Origin: Anthostomella pinea
Lineage: Eukaryota; Ascomycota; Sordariomycetes; Xylariales; Xylariaceae
Assembly: GCA_963556695.1 (NCBI GenBank)
Contig: CAUWAG010000010.1
Span: 1,302,001 to 1,366,000 of the forward strand
DNA: 64,000 nucleotides
Direction of reading: 5' to 3'
Part shown: one piece after another, positions 57,658-64,000 of the stretch
How positions within the stretch are numbered: the stretch's first letter is position 1
Layout of the letters: every line of letters begins with the position of its first letter
Made by a program: the position numbers and the translations under genes
Notes under the pieces: model-generated
The model's database searches: none
The model's input: the letters and a program-made list of their open reading frames with translations, nothing else
Told to the model about the DNA's origin: nothing

Positions 57658-59086
57658 ATGTTCTCGCGTGCGCTTCGAGTTCCGAGAACGGCCGCGCCCC
57701 TCGTGCGCGCTCGACCTGCCGCCGCTGCCAGACCGGCCACCTTCAGACCAGCCGCTTTCGGCGCCCTGCGAACCGTCACGACTGATGCCGCCTCAGCGCA
57801 CGCCGAGGCAGTCCCGGACGCCGACGACCAGCCCTTCCAGGTCACCCTGAGCGACGAGAGCTTCGAGACCTACGAAATCGACCCCCCGGCGTACACCGTC
57901 GACGTGACCAAGAAGGAGCTGAAGCAGATGTACTACGATATGGTGGTTGTCAGGTAAGGAGGCACTGTCCCTTCGAGAACAAGAGTGGTGGATTGCGATT
58001 TTGCAAATGGCATCGAGTATGAGCAGGCTGTATGTATGCTGATCTGGTATCCCCACGTAGACAAATGGAGATGGCCGCCGATCGGTTGTACAAGGAGAAG
58101 AAAATCCGGGGTTTCTGCCACTTGTCCACCGGCCAGGAGGCCGTCGCCGTTGGTATCGAGCACGCGCTGACGAAGGAGGACGATGTCATCACCGCCTACC
58201 GATGCCACGGCTTCGCCCTCATGCGCGGCGGTTCTATCCGGTCGATCATCGGTGAGCTCCTGGGCCGACGCGAGGGCATCGCGTACGGCAAAGGCGGCTC
58301 CATGCACATGTTCACAAAGGGTTTCTACGGCGGCAACGGTATCGTCGGTGCTCAGGTTCCGGTCGGTGCCGGTCTGGCTTTCGCGCACAAGTACCTCGGC
58401 AAGAAGAACGCCGCGGTCATCCTCTACGGTGACGGTGCCAGCAACCAGGGCCAGGTCTTCGAGGCTTTCAACATGGCTAAGCTGTGGAACCTCCCTGCTC
58501 TCTTCGGCTGCGAAAGTAGGTGTTCCTAAACATGACTATCTGTGCCGATATGGGGTGCTAACCGATATGCGCAGACAACAAGTACGGTATGGGTACTGCT
58601 GCTAACCGATCGTCTGCTCTCACCGACTACTACAAGCGTGGTCAGTACATCCCGGGTTTGAAGGTCAACGGCATGGACGTCCTGGCCGTCAAGGCCGCCG
58701 TCAAGTACGGAAAGGAGTGGACCGTCGCCGAAAACGGCCCCCTCGTCCTCGAGTACGTCACATACAGATACGGAGGTCACTCCATGTCCGACCCCGGCAC
58801 CACCTACCGAACCAGAGAGGAGATCCAGCGCATGCGATCCACCAACGACCCCATCGCCGGCCTGAAGCAGAAGATCCTCGAGTGGTCGGTGTGCAAGGAG
58901 GACGAGCTGAAATCCATCGACAAGGAGGCCCGCAAGCACGTCAACGAGGAGGTCGCCATCGCCGAGGCCATGGCCGTGCCCGAGGCCACCCCCCAGATCC
59001 TCTACGAGGATATCTACGTCAGGGGAACGGAGCCGCAGTTCATGCGCGGCCGCACGCCTGAGGAGAACTACTACTACAAGGCTTGA
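57658..59086 (+). CDS. PDA1: Pyruvate dehydrogenase E1 component subunit alpha, mitochondrial
   Basis: Three exons, join(57658..57953,58061..58515,58575..59086), give 420 aa; introns are 107 and 59 bp with phases fitting. Residues 1-40 are an Arg/Ala-rich mitochondrial presequence ([20 protein letters not shown]). Core motifs: [43 protein letters not shown], and the thiamine-diphosphate site GDGASNQG at about 222 ending in CENN. The regulatory phosphorylation loop [19 protein letters not shown] is present; Thr replaces the second serine found in the mammalian loop. The enzyme decarboxylates pyruvate and acetylates lipoyl-E2, feeding acetyl-CoA to the citrate cycle. Length and motifs are those of fungal orthologues. 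Confidence 0.97.
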
Positions 59087-60444
59087 TTGAACCACGGAGG
59101 CTGGGAATGAATAACCAGGTCCGAATGGATTCGATAAATTGAACCGATGGCATCGCGTTGTGCTTTTTTATCCTTGTAGTATATCTTTAGATGGCATGGC
59201 TGGGCTCGGTTGGAGTAATAGTAGATTGTTCAATTACGTCTACAGGTCCATATGATAGGAGGTGTGTGAGTCTGAATTAGCCCCGATATGCTTGTTGGGG
59301 AATGAAACAGCTGTACCTGTGAACTACACTGAATACTCGGAAGTCTCCGTACACCCCGTAATCAAGGTCTTTGAATACTCGGGGACATTTTTTATTTGGT
59401 GGAATAAACCCTTGAAAATGGGGTTTACCGTGGCTTATGAGAATTTAGCTGCTTATTCCAGGGTGATCATTCCTCTGCTCATGTCTTATCATTGGGAAGA
59501 AGCCTTGAGCGCGCGGACGGAGACTGGTGGGTGCAGGTGGTGACTGACTGTATTCAACTCTGGAACTTGAGATACTTGAGATTAGGGGTACATAGGGCAT
59601 GAATTGTTCCTTTGGGACTTTGACTGTAGGCCGGCTGTTGCACATTGACATTTGGCACTGGAACTGATATTAACTAGCATGAGCATGCTTGGTGCTGAAT
59701 AATCGTCATACCTAGGTAGGTAGGTACTTAAGTAGACTATTGCCGTGAACATGATGGAGTATTTGCGATTTTATGGCTTAGTTTCCAGGTTCAATGTATG
59801 ACTGCTGTCAAGTCGTGCCCCGGCAAGCAAGCTCCTAGGTACGTAGGTAGGTAGATACGCTTATAACAGTAAAAATGCTACCTACATAGGTACCGAATAT
59901 CCCGGATCCCAGGTACCTAGCCACCGAACGAGCGATCATGGACTATATTTAGTATTTACTACATACAGCCGGATATCAAGCGTGTGTTTAAGCCAACTAA
60001 CTACCTATCCATGGACGTGGAGACTTGGCTTGGCTTCGTCGTGTCTACGCGGTTCAACAGCTCGAGAGTAAGTCGACCAGTGTGCGACCTCCTCCAGGTA
60101 GTGTTTTTTTCAGTCGCAGGCTGGTGCTTAGAAAGCTATCTGAGAAGGGTAAGGATAGCTTCGTTTGTTCTCGAACCCGGTGGGTCCCACGACGAGAAGC
60201 GAGTTGGGAGGTCTCAGTTTGAAACTGTGTCTTTATTCGTGTAGTATCGTGAAAGCTTTCGTGCTGCCAGGTACGTAGATTGGCCCGGGCAGGCAGGGCA
60301 GGGCAGGGTCATGGAAGTTGTGCTCTCCTGAATATGCATTATCCGAACCCCTTTTCCGTATGGCCCTTTTATTCACCGTATACAGACCATCCATAGATCT
60401 TACCCCTTTCCCCGGCCATTATCAACCCACTCATCCCCCCCAGG
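59087..60444. other. Intergenic between convergent genes, with TAGGTA motifs
   Basis: 1.4 kb. A cluster of CCTAGGTAGGTAGGTAC-type sequence sits at 59711-59727, 59834-59856 and 59881-59920. No gene is recognised. Confidence 0.45.
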
Positions 60445-61903
60445 CTACCGCCGCCCCCGAAGCATATCCTCCCAACTCCCCAACCACCGCCAACTCCGCG
60501 CCACCTCACCGACACCCTCCAGCACCTCACCAACCCGTCCCTCCGGATCCGCGAACCGGTGCCCCTCGAACTCGACGAAGAACACGTACTGGAAGGCCCC
60601 CGCCAGGCTCGGCCGGCTGCTGATGCTGGTCAGGTTCAGCCCGCCGCGGCGGAAGCAGTCCAGCACGGCGGCGAGGCCGCCGGGCGCATGGTGAGGGACC
60701 GTGAAGGATACTAGGGATTTGGTCGGGCGGTGGCGGGTGGTGGTTGATGCTTTCTTGTCGGCGGCCTCTTCTGTTACTGCGCTGCCCTCTCCCGGTTTCT
60801 GCGGCTGTGTCTTTTCGTCTCCTGATACTGCTCTTGTCAGTAGCAATTCCTCCTCCTCCGATGGGGAAGTAGCAGTCCCCCGCCGCAGCACAAAAAACCG
60901 CGTCGTGTTATCATCGCGGTCCTCGACGTTGCGCGCCAGCACGTCGATCCCATCGCCCAGCAGCTCGGCCGCGGCCAGGCTCGAGATGGCGGCGCTGGTT
61001 TTGGTTGTGTCGGCGAGCGCGAGCTCGGCCGCCCGGCTCGTCGACGACATGTCGACGGTCTCGACGCCGCGCAGGTGGGCGCCTAGGAACCGCGTGCACT
61101 GCCCGAAGGCCTGCGGGTGGCTGTAGATGCGCTGGATGTGGGCTAGGGAGTGCAGGGGCTGGGCGGTGGCGGGTTTGTCGTCCTTGTCGTTGGGAGGTTT
61201 GGGGGCTGAGGATGAGGGTTTGTCCTCACGGCTGCTTTCAGGTTGTGACTGCGGTTGTTGCAATATAGAGGAGGAGGGGTTCTGTGACTGTAACTGTGAA
61301 GAAGAAGGGGAGGAAGATGATGGCGCGATGTGCCCGAGGATGCAGTGGTGCACATCAAGATAAATCTCGCGGCACACGTTCAGGTCCGGATACGCGTTGG
61401 ACCGGTCCGCGAAGTGGTCCAGCGTGAAGACCACGGACCCGTTGGTCGAGTTCTCGAAGGGCACCACGCCATAGGTCGCGCGGCCCGACTGCGTCGTGTC
61501 GAAGATGTCTGGTTGGTTTGTGAGCGTGCGAACCAGGTAGATAGACCACTACTCTCTGCAGAGAAGAGTCCCCTGGCTCAGATGGGAGAGTGGGAGAAGA
61601 CGGATGTGGATGTGAGTAGGCGGGTGATGTCCAGACTACCTTACGTACCCTTGATCGTGACCACGGGCATCAGCTCGAACTTGTCAGCGGGAAACGTCTC
61701 CATTGTCGCCTATATGTGCGTTGCAATCCGTTAGCCGTCGTGTCCCTATCCGTCTTGAGAAGTCCCCCTTCTCTGAGGCAGCACGATCGTTGTCTGCGTA
61801 CCTGATGCGTATACGACGATACCGGGCCCAGGAAGCACACGACGGGTTTCGCGGCCGACCCAGCTTGGGCTTCATCGCCGACGTTCAGCCTACTCGACCC
61901 CAT
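60445..61903 (-). CDS. PHA2: Prephenate dehydratase
   Basis: Three exons, complement(join(60445..61508,61649..61709,61802..61903)), give 408 aa. The start MGSSRLNVGDE leads straight into VVCFLGPVSSYTHQ, the family N-terminus. Exon 3 has VVPFENSTNGSV, an internal low-complexity Ser/Gln insert, YSHPQAFGQC, VDMSSTSRAAELA and the catalytic TRFFVL block (DDNTTRFFVLRR). A second linker precedes the ACT domain (SLVSFTVPHHAPGGLAAVLD ... SSRPSLAGAFQYVFFVEFEG), the phenylalanine-binding regulatory part. The enzyme converts prephenate to phenylpyruvate in phenylalanine biosynthesis. The two low-complexity inserts make it longer than bacterial enzymes. Introns are 92 and 140 bp. Confidence 0.94.
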
Positions 61904-63187
61904 CGTACTCGTGCTGACGGCTGCGACAGATGGATATGTGTATTTGGACTCGAACAACCGATTAGGCCAGAGCAAGAATATCAAGGTTGGGGGTTGAGAG
62001 TTGAGAGTATATACTAGGTAACGTATCGAGGGAGGGACAAGGTATCCAACTCATTATCATGGATCCGCCGGCACTCGCTGATGTGGATGCGGTGATTCAC
62101 ATCAGAGGTACTCATCTCATGTCGGCACAAGTCACGGACAGATTTCAGAGGGGCAGTACAAGTCCCATTCACTGTACATACGTAATCGCACGTGGTTAGG
62201 TAGTCTTCAGTACGACCTCATAAATCAATGAAAGACATAATTTTTGGTGCGGACTTCGACGCCGGGCGGGTGCTAACTTTTGTGGGCTCCACATTGACGC
62301 GGGCTCCGATTCCGATGCGGGACCGGCGTCAATTTGGACTTCCCCGAGCCCTCCAGGTCCAAATTCAACAAGGTCACAGATTCACCACCGTGAAGGTCAT
62401 GCGCTGGAATGAGTGACTGACTTGCATTGTTGCAACTATCTAAAGGTCCACGAGAACCATGAACGAGTGGAATGCAGCGAGAGGCCACTGCGCAATCACT
62501 GCAATACTGACAAGTAGTCCGGGGCCATGCCGTCAAACACCGGGCCAGGACGCGAAGAAGTAGAGAACCAGCAAGTCAGGGGAACCGTGAAGCAATTTTA
62601 GTGACCATCTATACTCGCTACTCAATGGTAGCAGCCCTATGACGGAGGCAAGTCTTTGACCCGTGTTTGCCATCTACACCCGATATAGCATCTTCGATAA
62701 TCGTCAGCCTGAGGTATTGAGTACACCATGACCTAGACAACTCACCTCCCTCCCATGCCGGTTTAGACTCAAGTTGTCATCATAGAGCGAAGCGGGCTGG
62801 GTGTTGCGACCTGTCGTGCGGTGTGTTCCGAATTCGCTGGGCCAGTTTTCATGAGCCGACGCTGAGCGTACGAACCCGCTCTTGCTTTCCGCGCAAGTGT
62901 CGTGTCCTTCTGGGGCGCTGGAGGGAGAGGCAGCGGGCGCTCTGGTGCCTTTACGACAGGTGCTTGAGGTGCTTGCTTAGACGAGACTGCTTGAGTATGT
63001 CCCTCGGTATGAGCGAGGGACCCGTCAAACTGTACATCAAAGTCAGCAGCTGGACACGATGGATAGAAGCACGAGCGCAAGATGGTACGAGAGTTTCGGA
63101 AGGGTGCGAGAGTCGCCCGTATACTGAGCGAAATGGCTTCAGGGGGTTGTGTGTTCAGAAGTTCTTATTGGAGATTCGACTGACCTG
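61904..63187. other. Intergenic between prephenate dehydratase and eRF1 genes
   Basis: 1.3 kb: promoter of the minus-strand dehydratase on the left and the 3' untranslated part of the minus-strand eRF1 gene on the right. No other gene is recognised. Confidence 0.45.
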
Positions 63188-64000
63188 TCAATCGTCATAA
63201 TAGTCGTCATCGTCATCTACTTCAGCTAATTGCTCGAAGTTCACCTTGTAGCGGAGAATGCCACCGATGCCACCAAAGCCTTTCACGAACTGATTACCCT
63301 CAGTCGATCTATCCGACACAAACTCGAGGTTTGTTCCGAAGTCTTTGTAGTGCTCGGCGATCCACTCGAGGAAAGAATCCTGGGAGACAACATCCATCTC
63401 TTGCCCAGTCTCCTTATCCATGAACTGCTCGCGGTCTCCGGTCTCTTGCTGCTTGGTGGTGTGGAGGGTGATCTCGGCGCCGTTGCTGTCTTTGAGAACC
63501 GATCGGGTAATCTCAAGGTTTTCGAAGACAATCAGTGTCTCGACAGCACCAAGTTCCAGAGCCTTCAGTGTATCCTCGATACCATAACAGACCTTGCCAC
63601 TGTCTTGGCTGATCTCCTCGAAATACTTGCCAATAAGCTTCTTCTCTTGAATAAACTTAACGTTTCCGAGGGTCTCAGATGACAGCTCAATCGCTTGGTT
63701 GAAGCCGTTTTCGCCACCATAGGAAACGTCAACCACTTTGATCACCTTGGACTGCAGTCGGTTATCGAACAAGTCGGAAGCATTAAGGTCATTCTTGAAA
63801 TCGGCTGAACCAGCAAGAATGATGCCAGCAACGTTCGGCTTGTCGGCGGTGATGAAGTTCTGGACGGCCAACTCGGCTACCTTGCGGACGTAGTTGTGTC
63901 GCTTCTCCTCTCGAAGACGGGCGAATCGAAGGGCAGACTGACCACCACGACCGTGTTTCTTGGGAAGATCCACAGAGAACTTGTGGACGATGTCGCGCGT
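63188..64000 (-). CDS. SUP45: Translation termination factor eRF1, C-terminal part (5' end outside window)
   Basis: 270 codons of uninterrupted minus-strand frame run off the right edge; the first visible residues are [22 protein letters not shown]. The GGQ motif in domain 2 enters the ribosomal peptidyl-transferase centre and triggers peptide release; the Gln is present. Domains 2 and 3 follow ([49 protein letters not shown]) and the acidic tail is [11 protein letters not shown]. eRF1 reads stop codons with its N-terminal domain, which is outside the window, and binds eRF3 with its C-terminal domain. No intron is seen in this part. Confidence 0.97.
   Translation of the reverse strand, partial: TRDIVHKFSVDLPKKHGRGGQSALRFARLREEKRHNYVRKVAELAVQNFITADKPNVAGIILAGSADFKNDLNASDLFDNRLQSKVIKVVDVSYGGENGFNQAIELSSETLGNVKFIQEKKLIGKYFEEISQDSGKVCYGIEDTLKALELGAVETLIVFENLEITRSVLKDSNGAEITLHTTKQQETGDREQFMDKETGQEMDVVSQDSFLEWIAEHYKDFGTNLEFVSDRSTEGNQFVKGFGGIGGILRYKVNFEQLAEVDDDDDYYDD

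Noticed and set aside
58526..59095. 189-codon minus-strand frame
   Set aside because: Antisense shadow of the pyruvate dehydrogenase third exon.

Overview
The window is nuclear DNA of a filamentous ascomycete (Pezizomycotina, most likely Sordariomycetes). Protein genes carry short GT-AG introns of about 50-160 bp with CTAAC-like branch sites. The gene content is typically fungal: a velvet regulator, a fungal rhodopsin-domain membrane protein, an NRPS-like reductase, and a tyrosinase. The repeats show dense C-to-T and G-to-A decay of the kind produced by repeat-induced point mutation (RIP). I saw no rRNA, tRNA, CRISPR or prokaryotic-style operon.

Left flank (1-8358): the 5' part of a Tad-like LINE ORF1 lies on the minus strand at the window edge. 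Next is a structurally complete Ty1/copia element (2650-8015, 198-bp LTRs, CGATC target duplication) inserted into, and splitting, a SprT-like metalloprotease gene. The element itself is damaged by an amber codon between integrase and reverse transcriptase, a YVDD-to-YVND catalytic change and an RNase H frameshift.

Gene-bearing section (8359-33917): in order, a GPR1/FUN34/YaaH acetate-transporter-family gene (minus), a seven-helix fungal rhodopsin-domain protein, an A-T-R NRPS-like reductase (about 1064 aa) with a secreted tyrosinase 1.4 kb downstream, a hydrophilic disordered protein, and a small secreted cysteine-containing protein. The NRPS-like/tyrosinase pair is the best candidate here for an undescribed small biosynthetic locus.

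AT-rich island (33918-46181): a 12.3-kb nested transposon graveyard. Its outer limits are two 194-bp direct LTRs with a near-matching 5-bp target duplication. Nested inside are two decayed Fot1/pogo elements, one of which carries three further insertions, plus several solo LTRs with target duplications. Subtracting the recognised insertions leaves about 6.5 kb, the size of one degenerate LTR retrotransposon.

Right flank (46182-64000): a better preserved Fot1/pogo copy with three nonsense codons, a TAA microsatellite, a 228-bp MITE with 64-bp inverted repeats, then core genes: a VelC-like velvet factor, pyruvate dehydrogenase E1 alpha, prephenate dehydratase (minus), and the 3' part of translation release factor eRF1 (minus, running off the window).
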